NCBI RefSeq assembly: GCF_900104085.1
Contig: NZ_FNLD01000001.1
Span: 1,842,331 to 1,906,330, forward strand
Length of the DNA stretch: 64,000 nt
Direction of reading: 5' to 3'
From: Pseudoxanthomonas sp. CF125
GTDB taxonomy: Bacteria; Pseudomonadota; Gammaproteobacteria; Xanthomonadales; Xanthomonadaceae
Below, piece by piece: positions 18,208 through 28,681 of the stretch. Both the position numbers and the translations under genes were made by a program. The number at the start of each line of letters is the position of its first letter. Positions within the stretch are counted from its first letter, which is position 1. Below the pieces are notes generated by a model that was not told the DNA's origin, searched no databases, and worked only from the letters and a program-made list of their open reading frames with translations.

Positions 18208-19068
18208 TTATTCAATGTTCTGCACCTGTTCGCGGATCTGGTCAATCAGCACCTTCAATTCCACCGCGATATTGGTGGTACGCACATCGACCGATTTGGA
18301 ACCCAGCGTGTTGGCCTCGCGATTGAACTCCTGCAGCAGGAAATCCAGGCGGCGGCCCACCGGCTCGGTCTGCTTCAGCACCCGGCGGATTTCCTTGATG
18401 TGGCTGTCCAGACGGTCGAGTTCTTCGTCCACATCGAGTTTTTGCAGCCACAGCACCAGTTCCTGCTCCACGCGTCCCGGATCGGCCGCCTGGGCCAGGT
18501 CCGCCAAGCGCGCGTCCAGCTTCTGACGCTGGCCGGCGCGGATGACCGGAATCAGTTCGCGCACCTCGGCCGCGCGCGCGGCCAGTGCATCGACCCGCTC
18601 CCTGATCGCCACCGCCAGCTTTTCGCCCTCGCGCTCGCGCGCGCCGACGAACTGGTCCAGCAGCGTATCCAGCAGCGCCAACGCTTCGGCTTGCAGAACC
18701 TCGGCATCGGTCGAACGCGCCTGCAGCACGCCCGGGTATTGCAGCAGGTCGATGAACTCGGTGCGCAGCGCCGGGAAGCGCGCGGTCATGTCCAGCGCCA
18801 GTTCGGACAACTGTCTCACCAGCGTTGCATTCAGTTGCAGTCCGCCCTCGCCTTCGGGCGAACGCAGGCGCAGCGAGAAATCCAGCTTGCCGCGGGCGAT
18901 GCGCGCGGAGATGCGCTCGCGCAGCGCCGGTTCCAGCACGCGCAGCTCTTCGGGCAAACGCAGGCCCAGCTCCAGGAAGCGGTGGTTCACCGCCCGCAAT
19001 TCGCACGCCAGGGTGCCGCCCTCGGTGGCGCGCTCGGCGGTGGCGTAAGCGGTCATGCTGCGGATCAT
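18208..19068 (-). CDS. yicC: YicC family protein (putative endoribonuclease)
   Basis: About 286 residues starting MIRSMTAYATAE; an ATG two codons upstream is possible. It matches E. coli YicC throughout: ACELRAVNHRFLELGLRLPE, PGVLQA, RLEQELVLW-like RVEQELVLWLQKLDV, VGRRLDFLLQEFNREANTLG and C-terminal IREQVQNIE. YicC has been reported as an endoribonuclease that helps degrade small RNAs; the biological role here is inferred from homology. It is transcribed divergently from rph, as in many gammaproteobacteria, and lies upstream of gmk. Confidence 0.94.
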   Translation of the reverse strand: MIRSMTAYATAERATEGGTLACELRAVNHRFLELGLRLPEELRVLEPALRERISARIARGKLDFSLRLRSPEGEGGLQLNATLVRQLSELALDMTARFPALRTEFIDLLQYPGVLQARSTDAEVLQAEALALLDTLLDQFVGAREREGEKLAVAIRERVDALAARAAEVRELIPVIRAGQRQKLDARLADLAQAADPGRVEQELVLWLQKLDVDEELDRLDSHIKEIRRVLKQTEPVGRRLDFLLQEFNREANTLGSKSVDVRTTNIAVELKVLIDQIREQVQNIE

Positions 19069-19135
19069 GGTCAAGGCCGGGCCGTGCTGCGGGAGGCGAA
19101 TGGTAACCTAGCCCGCCCTTTTTACGGATTCGCGC

Positions 19136-19861
<726 letters not shown>

Positions 19862-19869
19862 CCCCAAAC

Positions 19870-19941
19870 GTGGGAGCGCCGTCTCGGCGCGAGCTCCTGG
19901 GGTTCGGCGAGAAAGAGCTCGCGCCGGGACGGCGCTCCCAC
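19870..19941. repeat. REP doublet, GTGGGAGCG class (R2)
   Basis: Inverted arms GTGGGAGCGCCGTCTCGGCG and GCGCCGGGACGGCGCTCCCAC lie between rph and the VOC gene. Confidence 0.8.
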
Positions 19942-19967
19942 GGCACTCTGACATTGCAATCGACGCC

Positions 19968-20360
19968 ATGAAACAAACCCTCAGCCTCATCACTCTGGTC
20001 GTAGACGACTACGACACCGCCATCGCCCACTACACCGGCGCGCTCGGCTTCACGCTGCTGGAAGACACCGACCTGGGCAACGGCAAGCGCTGGGTCCGCG
20101 TGGCGCCACCGGGCAGCAGCGAGACCGGCCTGTTGTTGGCCAAAGCCAGCGACGACGCCCAGCACGCGCGCATCGGCGACCAGACCGGCGGACGCGTGGG
20201 ATTCTTTCTGCAGACCGACGATTTCTGGCGCGATCACCGTGCCATGACCGGCAAAGGCGTGGAGTTCCTGGAAACGCCACGCGAGGAGGACTACGGCACC
20301 GTAGCCGTGTTCCGCGACCGTTACGGCAACAAGTGGGATTTATTGGAATTGAAAGCATGA
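19968..20360 (+). CDS. VOC (glyoxalase/bleomycin-resistance fold) family protein
   Basis: A 130-residue single VOC domain: LITLVVDDYDTAIAHYTGALGF at the start, GKRWVRVAPP, GGRVGFFLQTDDF in the middle and VFRDRYGNKWDLLEL at the end. VOC proteins bind a metal and act on small molecules, or sequester antibiotics. The substrate cannot be assigned. Its TGA overlaps the start of rdgB (ATGA), suggesting translational coupling with the purine house-cleaning enzyme. Confidence 0.85.
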   Translation: MKQTLSLITLVVDDYDTAIAHYTGALGFTLLEDTDLGNGKRWVRVAPPGSSETGLLLAKASDDAQHARIGDQTGGRVGFFLQTDDFWRDHRAMTGKGVEFLETPREEDYGTVAVFRDRYGNKWDLLELKA

Positions 20361-20953
20361 GACTGGTACTGGCCTCCTCCAATCAGGGCAAGCTGCAGGA
20401 ACTGCGCGAACTGCTGGCGGGCGACGCCATAGAACTGCTGGCCCAATCCGACCTGGGCGTCGAGGACGCCGACGAAACCGGCAGCACCTTCGTGGAGAAC
20501 GCGCTGATCAAGGCGCGCCACGCGGCGCAAGTCACCGGTCTGCCGGCCCTGGCCGACGATTCCGGCATCTGCGTGGACGCGTTGAAAGGCGCGCCCGGTC
20601 TGTATTCGGCGCGCTACGCCGGCGAGCACGGCAATGCCTCGCGCAATATCGACAAGTTGCTGGAGGTGCTGGGGGAAATCCCCGACGACCTTCGTACCGC
20701 GCATTTCTACTGCGTGCTGGTGCTGTTGCGCCATCCCGACGATCCGCAGCCGCTGATCGTGGAAGGCCAATGGAACGGCCGCATCCTGCACGAGCGTCAT
20801 GGCAACGGCGGACATGGCTACGATCCGGTGTTCTTCGATCCGCTTCATGGCCAGTCCGCGGCCGAAATGGAGCCAGGACTGAAGAACCGGCTGAGCCATC
20901 GCGGCCAGGCCCTTGCGCTGTTGCGCGAACGCCTGCGATCGGCGCTAGGGTAG
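20357..20953 (+). CDS. rdgB: XTP/dITP pyrophosphatase (RdgB/HAM1)
   Basis: A 198-residue enzyme that hydrolyses non-canonical purine triphosphates (ITP, dITP, XTP) to monophosphates and PPi, keeping them out of DNA and RNA. The start MRLVLASSNQGKLQELRELL carries the SxNxxK motif; LADDSGICVDALKGAPGLYSAR and the GYDPVFFDP segment are diagnostic. ATGA overlap with the VOC gene. Confidence 0.96.
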   Translation: MRLVLASSNQGKLQELRELLAGDAIELLAQSDLGVEDADETGSTFVENALIKARHAAQVTGLPALADDSGICVDALKGAPGLYSARYAGEHGNASRNIDKLLEVLGEIPDDLRTAHFYCVLVLLRHPDDPQPLIVEGQWNGRILHERHGNGGHGYDPVFFDPLHGQSAAEMEPGLKNRLSHRGQALALLRERLRSALG

Positions 20954-20970
20954 GCCTTCTTGGGACAGGC

Positions 20971-21270
20971 ATGATGTTCGTGGTGATTTGGGAATACGCG
21001 GTACGCCCGGGATCGGAATCCGCTTTCGAGGCCCTGTACGGCCCGCAAGGGGCGTGGGTCGCGCTGTTCCGCGAGTATTCCGGCTACCTGGACACCGAAC
21101 TGCTGCGCAGCCACGAAGCCGGCGCCTACCTCACCATCGACCGCTGGCTCAGCGAAGCGCACTACGATGCGTTCCAGCGCGCCGCCGCGCCGCGTTATGC
21201 GGAAATCGACGCACTGGGCGATACGCTGACCCTGGACGAATGCCGCATCGGCCGCTACACCGTCCCATGA
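20971..21270 (+). CDS. Antibiotic-biosynthesis-monooxygenase-fold (ABM) protein
   Basis: About 99 residues starting MMFVVIWEYAVRPGSE, with WVALFREYSGYLDTELLRS and YLTIDRWLSEAHYDAF, matching the ferredoxin-like ABM dimer fold. Members include heme- or quinol-modifying enzymes and structural proteins, and the specific role is unknown. It sits 17 bp after rdgB and overlaps hemW by ATGA, so it is probably co-expressed with the heme chaperone. A heme-related role is a speculative reading of that position. Confidence 0.75.
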   Translation: MMFVVIWEYAVRPGSESAFEALYGPQGAWVALFREYSGYLDTELLRSHEAGAYLTIDRWLSEAHYDAFQRAAAPRYAEIDALGDTLTLDECRIGRYTVP

Positions 21271-22421
21271 TGATCCCGCCTCCGCTGTCGCTGTACGTGC
21301 ACTTGCCATGGTGCGTGCGCAAATGTCCGTACTGCGATTTCAATTCGCATGAAGGCAAAGGCACGCTGCCTTTCGCCGGTTATGTGGATGCGCTGATCCG
21401 CGACCTGGACCAGGATCTGCCACTGGTATGGGGGCGCAGCATCCACTCGGTGTTCTTCGGCGGCGGCACGCCCAGCCTGTTCCCGCCCGAGCAGATCGAC
21501 CGTTTTCTGCAAACCGCCAGCAGCCGGCTGCGCTTCGCGCCGAATCTGGAGGTCACCCTGGAAACCAATCCGGGCACCGCCGAACACGGACGCTTCGATA
21601 AATACCGCGAGGCCGGCGTCAACCGTATCAGTTTCGGTATCCAGAGTTTCGACGACGGCTGCCTCAAGCGCCTGGGCCGCATCCACGACAGCGCCGAGGC
21701 CGAGCGCGCGGTGAAGCTGGCGCAGGACGCGGGCTTCGACAATTTCAACCTGGATCTGATGTACGCGCTGCCCGGCCAGGATCTGGCGATGGCCGAATAC
21801 GATCTGCAGCGCGCCTTCGCCCTGCAGCCTGCGCATATTTCGCATTACCAGTTGACCCTGGAACCGAACACGATGTTCTTCGCCCGGCCGCCCAAGGGCC
21901 TGCCCGACGACGACAGCGCCTGGGACATGCAGGAACGCTGCCAGGCCCTGCTGGCCGATGCTGGCTACGCGCAATACGAAGTCAGCGCCTACGCGCGGCC
22001 CGGACGGCAGTGCGCGCATAACCTCAACTACTGGCGTTTCGGCGATTACCTGGGCATCGGCGCGGGTGCGCACGGAAAGCTCACGCTGGGCGCGGAGCAG
22101 GACATCCTGCGGCGCTGGAAGACCAAGCATCCGACCGCCTATCTGGCCGAAGCCGGCACTGCGCAATCGCTGGGCGGCGACGAACGCATCGCGCCCGGGC
22201 GGCGTCCGTTCGAGTTCATGCTCAATGCGCTACGGCTCAACGAAGGGTTCGCACTGGCCGATTTCGAAGCCTGGACCGGCCTGCAGCGCGATCGCATTGC
22301 CGCCCCCCTGGCGCAGGCCGGCGTACGCGGCTGGGTGGCGGTCGCGGGCGACCGGGTGGTGCCCACCGAACTTGGCCGCCGCTTCACCAATGATGTGGTG
22401 GAACTGTTCCTGGAACCGTAG
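21267..22421 (+). CDS. hemW: Radical-SAM heme chaperone HemW
   Basis: A 384-residue coproporphyrinogen-oxidase-like radical SAM protein. The cluster motif CVRKCPYC is at residues 16-23, followed by FGGGTPSLFPPEQ, LETNPGTAE, NRISFGIQSF and the C-terminal HemN-like domain. HemW binds heme and delivers it to respiratory enzymes; it is distinct from HemN, which is longer. It lies in the rph-rdgB-hemW order common in proteobacteria. The start is the first ATG of the overlap with the ABM gene. Confidence 0.95.
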   Translation: MMIPPPLSLYVHLPWCVRKCPYCDFNSHEGKGTLPFAGYVDALIRDLDQDLPLVWGRSIHSVFFGGGTPSLFPPEQIDRFLQTASSRLRFAPNLEVTLETNPGTAEHGRFDKYREAGVNRISFGIQSFDDGCLKRLGRIHDSAEAERAVKLAQDAGFDNFNLDLMYALPGQDLAMAEYDLQRAFALQPAHISHYQLTLEPNTMFFARPPKGLPDDDSAWDMQERCQALLADAGYAQYEVSAYARPGRQCAHNLNYWRFGDYLGIGAGAHGKLTLGAEQDILRRWKTKHPTAYLAEAGTAQSLGGDERIAPGRRPFEFMLNALRLNEGFALADFEAWTGLQRDRIAAPLAQAGVRGWVAVAGDRVVPTELGRRFTNDVVELFLEP

Positions 22422-22515
22422 CCCTGCAGCGGTAACCAGAGCTACAGACCCGCCCCCCCGCCGCGCTGGCCGCTGGGGAATGTGTTAAAACCGGCATCAG
22501 GGGAGTCAATCAACA

Positions 22516-24951
22516 ATGTCCAGCGTACCGCCCGCCCTGCCTTCGTCCATGCCGGCAACGATCGCGCAAGCGTCGTCGCTGCCGCCACGCGTGCGCAAGA
22601 TCCTGGGCGTCTTTTTCGGCCGGGTCTCTCTGGATCTGAGCGAACGCATCGGCCAGATGCTGGTCGAATCCGAACAACAGCTGTTCAAGCTGGCCGAACG
22701 CGCGCGCAGCAACGAAAAGCAGGCCGAGCAATTCGCCAACCTGCACGGGTTGCGCAAGAGCCGCGCCGACCTGCTGCCGATGTTCCTGGCCGGACTGGAA
22801 GGCGAGTTCGCCGCCATCCGCCTGCCGCGCGCCGTGCCGGCCAAGGACGCGCACGAGCGCATCGAATACCAGACCATGACCCTGGTCGAAGACGCGGAGA
22901 TGGACCAGGACATCGTGCTGCGCGAAATCGCCCGGCGCCACGACGCGCGTGCGCGTACGCCGCTCTATCTCATGGGCCAGCGTTTCGGGGTACTGGCCGG
23001 TTCGCCCGCGTTCGACGCCGCGCAGCTGCCGGTCGGGCCGCAGACCTTGTGCAAAGTGCTGCGCGCTTCGGTCGCCGCGGCTTTCAAGATCGACCTGGAT
23101 TCGCAGCTGCTGCTGTACAAGGCCTTCGATCAGAAGGCATTGGCCGATTACCTCGGCTGGATGGAGATACTCAACACCCTGCTGGCCCAGCAAGGCGTGC
23201 TGCCGGGCCTGGTCTTTGCGCCGCAACGCGCGCGCAGCGACGAGGGAAATCGCAGGCCTGGCCATAGCGGCCCCCACCCATCGGAAGGCGCGTCGCGTCC
23301 CATGACCGATTGGTACGGGCATTCCTCGCCTTCGGCCTGGTCGGCGTTCGGTCAGCAGGCCATGGCCTCGGCCGTTGCCGCGCCGGTTTCCGGCCATGCC
23401 GACGCGGCGCAGGCCATCCCGGGTATCGGCAATGCCGCCGCAGAGCAGGCGAACAGCGATGCGTCTTCTTTCGCCACCTTGCAGCAACTGCTGCAAGGGC
23501 GCCGTGCGGCGATGTCGTCTGGTTCGACGGGACCGGCATCGACGGGTCCTGCCGGACAGGCCGGCGCCAGACCGTCAGGCGCCGCAGTCGCTTCTTTCGC
23601 GACCGGGACACACGCAACCGGCACCCCGCTTCCCACCCACGACGTACTGAGCTCGCTGCGTTCGTTGCAGGCCGCCCCGGTGGCGGCCGAACCCGGCCAG
23701 CCGCGCCGCACCATGCTGGACGTGCAGAAGGCCATGCTCGCGCAGGTCCGCGAACAGCATGGCCCGCAGGCGGCGCTGGTGCAGCAGGACGCCGACACCT
23801 TCGAACTGCTCGGCCTGCTGTACAACGAAATCGAACGCGAAGTGCAGCGCGACGCGCCTGCGGTTGATCTGCTGGTGCGGCTGCAGGTGCCGGTGGCGCA
23901 GGCGGCGTTGCACGATCGCGAATTCTTCCTGCGCCCCCAGCATCCGGCACGCGAGCTGCTGAACTCGGTGGCCGAATCCGGCGCCGCTTGGCTGGGCGAA
24001 GACGACGCGGACCCGCAGCTGCTGCAGAAACTGCACCATGCCGTGAATCGGGTGGTCACCGATTACAACGGCGACGACGAGGTGTTCGAGAGCGTCAACA
24101 ACGATGTGCAGGCGCACTTCCGCGCGATGGCGCGCAAAGCCGAAGTCACCGAGCGGCGGCACGTGGAAGCCGCGCGCGGCAAGGACCGTCTTGAGATCGC
24201 CAAGCAGCGCGCCGCAGAAACCATCGATACCGCGCTGCACGGACAGGTGCCGCCGAAATTCGTCCAGGCCCTGTTGAACCAGGCCTGGGCCGACGTGCTC
24301 ACGCTGACCCAGCTGCGCAACGGCCAGGATTCGGAGGAATGGCGCGAACAGGTGGAACTCACCCAGCGTATCGCCAAGGCCACCAGCGGCGCCAGCGAAG
24401 CGGAAGGCGCCACGTTGACCGATGGCGAACTCACCCCGAAGATCGAAGCGGCTTTGTCGCAAGTGGGCTACCACCCAGACGAAGCGGCGGCCATCGCCCG
24501 ACGCTTGTCCAGCGCCGAGGACGACGAGGCCACTTCGCGAACCGAGCTTACCGCACGCCTCAAAGCCCGCGCCCGCCTGGGCGAACAGGTGGAGGCTCCA
24601 AAGAAGAAGCACATCGAGCGCACGCCGAAGGAACAGGAGTGCCACGACTACCTGCGCACGCTGCCGTTCGGTACCTGGTTCGAGTTCGTCAAGAACCAGC
24701 AGGGCGACGTCACCCGCCAGCGCCTGTCCTGGTACAGCCCGGTCACCGACCACGCGCTGTTCGTCAACCAGCGCGGCCAGCGCATCGGCGAGCAGTCGAT
24801 GGACAGCCTGGCGCGGCTGATGGCGCTCGAGCAGGTGCACGTGGTCACCCAGGACAAGGGCCGCCTGATCGATCGCGCCTGGCGCGCCACGGTCAGCGCG
24901 CTGCGCAGTTTCACCAGCGCCCCCGCGACGGGCCAGGGAGCGAACGCATGA
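22516..24951 (+). CDS. DUF1631 family protein
   Basis: An 811-residue cytoplasmic protein with GGGAG upstream of its ATG. Residues 15-230 are helical (RVRKILGVFFGRVSLDLSER). A low-complexity Ala/Gly/Ser linker (about 260-390) follows, then a second helical half, and the C-terminus (about 720-805: LPFGTWFEFV, RQRLSWYSPVTDHALFVNQR) looks like a DUF1631/PilZ-like beta domain. No catalytic motif was recognised. The next gene, overlapping by 4 bp, encodes a PilZ domain, so a role in c-di-GMP signalling or surface behaviour is plausible but inferred. Confidence 0.85.
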   Translation: MSSVPPALPSSMPATIAQASSLPPRVRKILGVFFGRVSLDLSERIGQMLVESEQQLFKLAERARSNEKQAEQFANLHGLRKSRADLLPMFLAGLEGEFAAIRLPRAVPAKDAHERIEYQTMTLVEDAEMDQDIVLREIARRHDARARTPLYLMGQRFGVLAGSPAFDAAQLPVGPQTLCKVLRASVAAAFKIDLDSQLLLYKAFDQKALADYLGWMEILNTLLAQQGVLPGLVFAPQRARSDEGNRRPGHSGPHPSEGASRPMTDWYGHSSPSAWSAFGQQAMASAVAAPVSGHADAAQAIPGIGNAAAEQANSDASSFATLQQLLQGRRAAMSSGSTGPASTGPAGQAGARPSGAAVASFATGTHATGTPLPTHDVLSSLRSLQAAPVAAEPGQPRRTMLDVQKAMLAQVREQHGPQAALVQQDADTFELLGLLYNEIEREVQRDAPAVDLLVRLQVPVAQAALHDREFFLRPQHPARELLNSVAESGAAWLGEDDADPQLLQKLHHAVNRVVTDYNGDDEVFESVNNDVQAHFRAMARKAEVTERRHVEAARGKDRLEIAKQRAAETIDTALHGQVPPKFVQALLNQAWADVLTLTQLRNGQDSEEWREQVELTQRIAKATSGASEAEGATLTDGELTPKIEAALSQVGYHPDEAAAIARRLSSAEDDEATSRTELTARLKARARLGEQVEAPKKKHIERTPKEQECHDYLRTLPFGTWFEFVKNQQGDVTRQRLSWYSPVTDHALFVNQRGQRIGEQSMDSLARLMALEQVHVVTQDKGRLIDRAWRATVSALRSFTSAPATGQGANA

Positions 24952-25295
24952 GCAACGATTCGCGCCGCAACCAGCGCCGCAATGTGCACGAGCCGGTGAT
25001 GGTGGTCGACACCATGTCCGAGCAGATCATCGGCCGGTTGGGCAATCTTTCCGAATCGGGCATGCTGCTGGTGGCCAACGCGCCTTTGGTGGAGGACGCG
25101 CTGTACCAGCTGCGGTTCGAGATCGCCGACCCCAGCGGGCGGGCGATCGCGATCGACGTGGGCGCGCACCTGATCTGGGTAGGCAGCGCCAATACGCCCG
25201 GCCAGAGCTGGGCGGGCCTGCGTTTCCTGACCATCGACGAAGGCCAGCTGTCGATGCTGCGCGATTGGATCGCGCGCCCCGAAGCAAGGTCGTAG
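24948..25295 (+). CDS. PilZ domain c-di-GMP receptor
   Basis: A 115-residue single PilZ domain. The N-terminal RxxxR switch (RRNQRR, residues 6-11) and the downstream NLSESGMLL block, matching [D/N]xSxxG, are both intact, so c-di-GMP binding is expected. It ends WAGLRFLTIDEGQLSMLRDW. The gene overlaps the DUF1631 gene by ATGA and ends at a TAG created by an adjoining GTAG REP. It is likely a partner or effector of the DUF1631 protein; the output is unknown. Confidence 0.88.
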   Translation: MSNDSRRNQRRNVHEPVMVVDTMSEQIIGRLGNLSESGMLLVANAPLVEDALYQLRFEIADPSGRAIAIDVGAHLIWVGSANTPGQSWAGLRFLTIDEGQLSMLRDWIARPEARS

Positions 25296-25362
25296 GTCGG
25301 GGCTACGCCCCCGACGCGCGAGAACTCAACTCCGCCGCGTCGGGGGCGTAGCCCCGACCTAC
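25292..25362. repeat. GTAG REP doublet (class R1)
   Basis: Left arm GTAGGTCGGGGCTACGCCCC and complementary right arm ending CCCCGACCTAC. The left GTAG supplies the TAG stop of the PilZ gene. Confidence 0.85.
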
Positions 25363-25416
25363 GGCGCGGAAACGCCAATTGCGGCAGAATTGCGGGAGTC
25401 CAGACGAGTAGCCGCA

Positions 25417-26743
<1,327 letters not shown>

Positions 26744-26760
<17 letters not shown>

Positions 26761-27100
26761 GCCGACGACGATCAGGAACGTTCTATTCGTATGCAGCCGC
26801 AACCGGCTGCGCAGTCCGACCGCCGAACAGGTGTTCGCGTCGTGGCCGGGCATCGAAACCGCTTCGGCAGGCATCAATCGCGATGCGGACAACCCGGTGA
26901 CACCGGAACTGTTGCAGTGGGCCGATCTGATCCTGGTCATGGAACGCGCGCATCGCTCGAAACTGTCGGCGAAGTTCAGCGCGCAACTGGCCAGCAAGCG
27001 CATGGTCTGCCTGGAAATCCCGGATGACTTCGACTACATGGAACCGGCGCTGGTGGAGCTGCTGAAAGCCCGTGTTCCCAGGTATCTGCCTGCCTCATAA
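26744..27100 (+). CDS. Low-molecular-weight protein-tyrosine-phosphatase-like protein
   Basis: About 118 residues. The signature VCSRNRLRSPTAE is the CX5R(S) P-loop of LMW phosphatases, placed at residues 16-28, and LILVMERAHR is the usual central block. The protein is shorter (family about 150) and its C-terminal acid loop is not obvious; DDFDYMEP may provide the general-acid Asp. The only in-frame start is a TTG inside the end of pepQ, so translation is probably coupled to pepQ. Close relatives are annotated as 'LMW PTP family' without a known substrate. Confidence 0.75.
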
Positions 27101-27196
27101 AGCGGCTTCAGCGACAGGGTGACCTTGTCCGAAAACGGCGAGCTTCGGGTCCAGGCAGGCCATAGTCTGGAGGCCTTCCAACAACCGGAATGCCTC

Positions 27197-27652
27197 ATGA
27201 AAATTCAACCGCCACGCATCGCCACTTTGCTCCTTGTGCTGGCCCCGTTCGCGGCGCAGGCTTCGGAAAGCGACGACATCGCCGCCGTCGCCGCGCTGGA
27301 CACGCAGTACCAGGCCGCCGTGAAAGCCAACGATGCCGCCGGCATGGCGAAGATACTCGCCGACGATTTCATCCTGGTCATCGGCAACGGAACGGTGTCG
27401 ACCAAGGCGGATCTGCTGAAGGAAGCCGAGGACCACATCCGCGAATACACGCACCAGGAAGACAGCGAGCAGACCGTGCGTGTGTGGGGCGATACCGCGG
27501 TGGTCACCGCCAAGCTGTGGATGCAGGGCACGAACAAAGATGGTACGCCGTTCGACTACCAACTGTGGTTCAGCGATACCTATGTGCGCACGAAGGACGG
27601 TTGGCGCTACGTGTTTGGACAGGCTTCGTTGCCGCTGCCAAAGAGCCCATGA
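27197..27652 (+). CDS. Exported NTF2-like (SnoaL/DUF4440) protein
   Basis: A 151-residue protein with a signal peptide (IATLLLVLAPFAAQASES) and an NTF2-like domain of the DUF4440 kind: LDTQYQAAVKANDAAGMAKI, LADDFILVIGNG, VRVWGDTAVVTAKLW, WFSDTYVRTKDGWRYVFGQ. Members are often small-molecule-binding or enzymatic; the substrate is unknown. It is probably periplasmic. Its end marks the border of an AT-richer pocket. Confidence 0.8.
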   Translation: MKIQPPRIATLLLVLAPFAAQASESDDIAAVAALDTQYQAAVKANDAAGMAKILADDFILVIGNGTVSTKADLLKEAEDHIREYTHQEDSEQTVRVWGDTAVVTAKLWMQGTNKDGTPFDYQLWFSDTYVRTKDGWRYVFGQASLPLPKSP

Positions 27653-27683
27653 TCACAGAAGAAATTTCGGCCTCTCTTTCAAT

Positions 27684-27839
27684 TCATTCCGCGACGATAT
27701 GATTGGCGATATTCATCGAATAGCCTTGAAGAACGCCGTCAAAGAAGTCACGGATATGGATCCTTTGGGTCCAGACAGAGATAAACAACGCCAATAGGAT
27801 CAAGGTTGTTTTCTGCTTCTTAAGATTGAGCATATTCAT
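27684..27839 (-). CDS. Small membrane protein candidate (51 aa)
   Basis: A 51-codon frame starting MNMLNLKKQKTTLILLALFI, with a Lys-rich N-terminus then one hydrophobic segment, ending NIANHIVAE. The Shine-Dalgarno sequence is weak and base composition is low in GC, like the neighbouring bacteriocin genes. It lies 87 bp beyond their terminator. It could be an additional immunity-type or orphan peptide, or chance. No family was recognised. Confidence 0.35.
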   Translation of the reverse strand: MNMLNLKKQKTTLILLALFISVWTQRIHIRDFFDGVLQGYSMNIANHIVAE

Positions 27840-27925
27840 AGAACTTCATTCGTGGGAGCAGCCAATCCTTGTAAACCAATTGAGCGCACGCTTCGGAGCA
27901 AGTTCTTCTATCTTCTTGATGAAAA

Positions 27926-27955
27926 GCTAGCTGCCAGACACGTCCGGCAGCTAGC
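27926..27955 (-). terminator. Terminator of the bacteriocin-like operon
   Basis: A perfect 10-bp stem GCTAGCTGCC/GGCAGCTAGC (27926-27935 with 27946-27955), followed on the minus strand by TTTTC, 9 bp after the stop of the small membrane protein. Confidence 0.75.
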
Positions 27956-27964
27956 ACAGACAAA

Positions 27965-28132
27965 CTAACGAACTTTCCGACTCCGCTTCAAGATGCAGAT
28001 CGCTGCGGCAACGAAAGCGACGCCAAGCTGCCAGTAAGCATGTGGAAGAAGGCGGCCTATGAGCGATATAACCCCAGATATCGACAGGAATATTGCGGTG
28101 TAACAAAGGTAAGAAGCTCGATTCTTGTCCAT
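27965..28132 (-). CDS. Small two-helix membrane protein, putative bacteriocin immunity
   Basis: 55 residues starting MDKNRASYLCYTAIFLSISG, with two hydrophobic segments (about 9-26 and 34-50) and a basic tail KRSRKVR. It starts 19 bp after a double-glycine-leader peptide gene and is followed at once by a hairpin terminator, so the two form a compact transcription unit. Small membrane proteins next to class II bacteriocins are usually immunity proteins, and the assignment is by position and architecture only. An upstream in-frame extension overlapping the peptide gene is less likely. Confidence 0.5.
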   Translation of the reverse strand: MDKNRASYLCYTAIFLSISGVISLIGRLLPHAYWQLGVAFVAAAICILKRSRKVR

Positions 28133-28151
28133 TGCGCGATATCTCGACTTA

Positions 28152-28412
28152 TCAATGCTGCGCGTATTGAAGCGTACCCAGTCCACATGCGGTGCCAGTG
28201 CCGATCGTGTTGACGACACCAAGGAATGTGAGAGCCGTACCGACTCCAGGAATCAACGCCGCCAAGGTAAGAGCCGCGCTGGTAGATGCATTAGGGTTGG
28301 TGTAGCTCATACACCTTTCAAAATAAGTGGAAGCGTTCGGACTTCCGAGCGGTGGTGTACCGCCATAACCACCATCGACCACCGAAATTTCATTGCTTGA
28401 TAAATTACGCAT
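28152..28412 (-). CDS. Class II bacteriocin-like peptide with double-glycine leader
   Basis: 86 residues. The leader MRNLSSNEISVVDGG fits the LSxxEl..V.GG consensus cleaved by C39-peptidase ABC transporters. The mature part begins YGGTPPLGSP and is small, with two Cys (ERCMSY, GTACGLG) that could pair, and a central Ala/Gly-rich hydrophobic stretch (LTLAALIPGVGTALTFLGVV) typical of membrane-active bacteriocins. GGAG lies 7 bases before the chosen ATG; an ATG two codons upstream is too close to it. Codon use is less GC-biased than that of the neighbours. No dedicated transporter is in the window. Confidence 0.65.
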   Translation of the reverse strand: MRNLSSNEISVVDGGYGGTPPLGSPNASTYFERCMSYTNPNASTSAALTLAALIPGVGTALTFLGVVNTIGTGTACGLGTLQYAQH

Positions 28413-28681
28413 ATGCATTCTCCATTCTTATTTTCAATGCGGCCATCATTAGCCAACACCGCTGAAGCTTTCAGCGACTAAATGATCGACATGCTTCGAT
28501 GCTAAATGCAACTCACAATTGCCGGAGTCACCGCCAGGCATGTTGGCATTACTGTGAGCGATGGCACGCACACGCGACGAATTGAGTATTCGATCGCTAT
28601 GCATTGGCGATAATCGGCCGAGCAGTAACAGTCGTAATTTATGACGTCACCCGCATATAACGCTGTACTCGATCCGCGCAC

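Noticed and set aside
28133..28222. N-terminal extension of the small membrane protein
   Set aside because: It would overlap the bacteriocin-like gene's 3' end, and the extension has no ribosome site; the internal MDKNRAS start is favoured.
28449..28604. 51-codon minus-strand frame starting MHSDRILNSSRVRAIA
   Set aside because: No ribosome site, no hydrophobic or leader features, and composition consistent with chance in a low-GC gap, so it is left out of the annotation.
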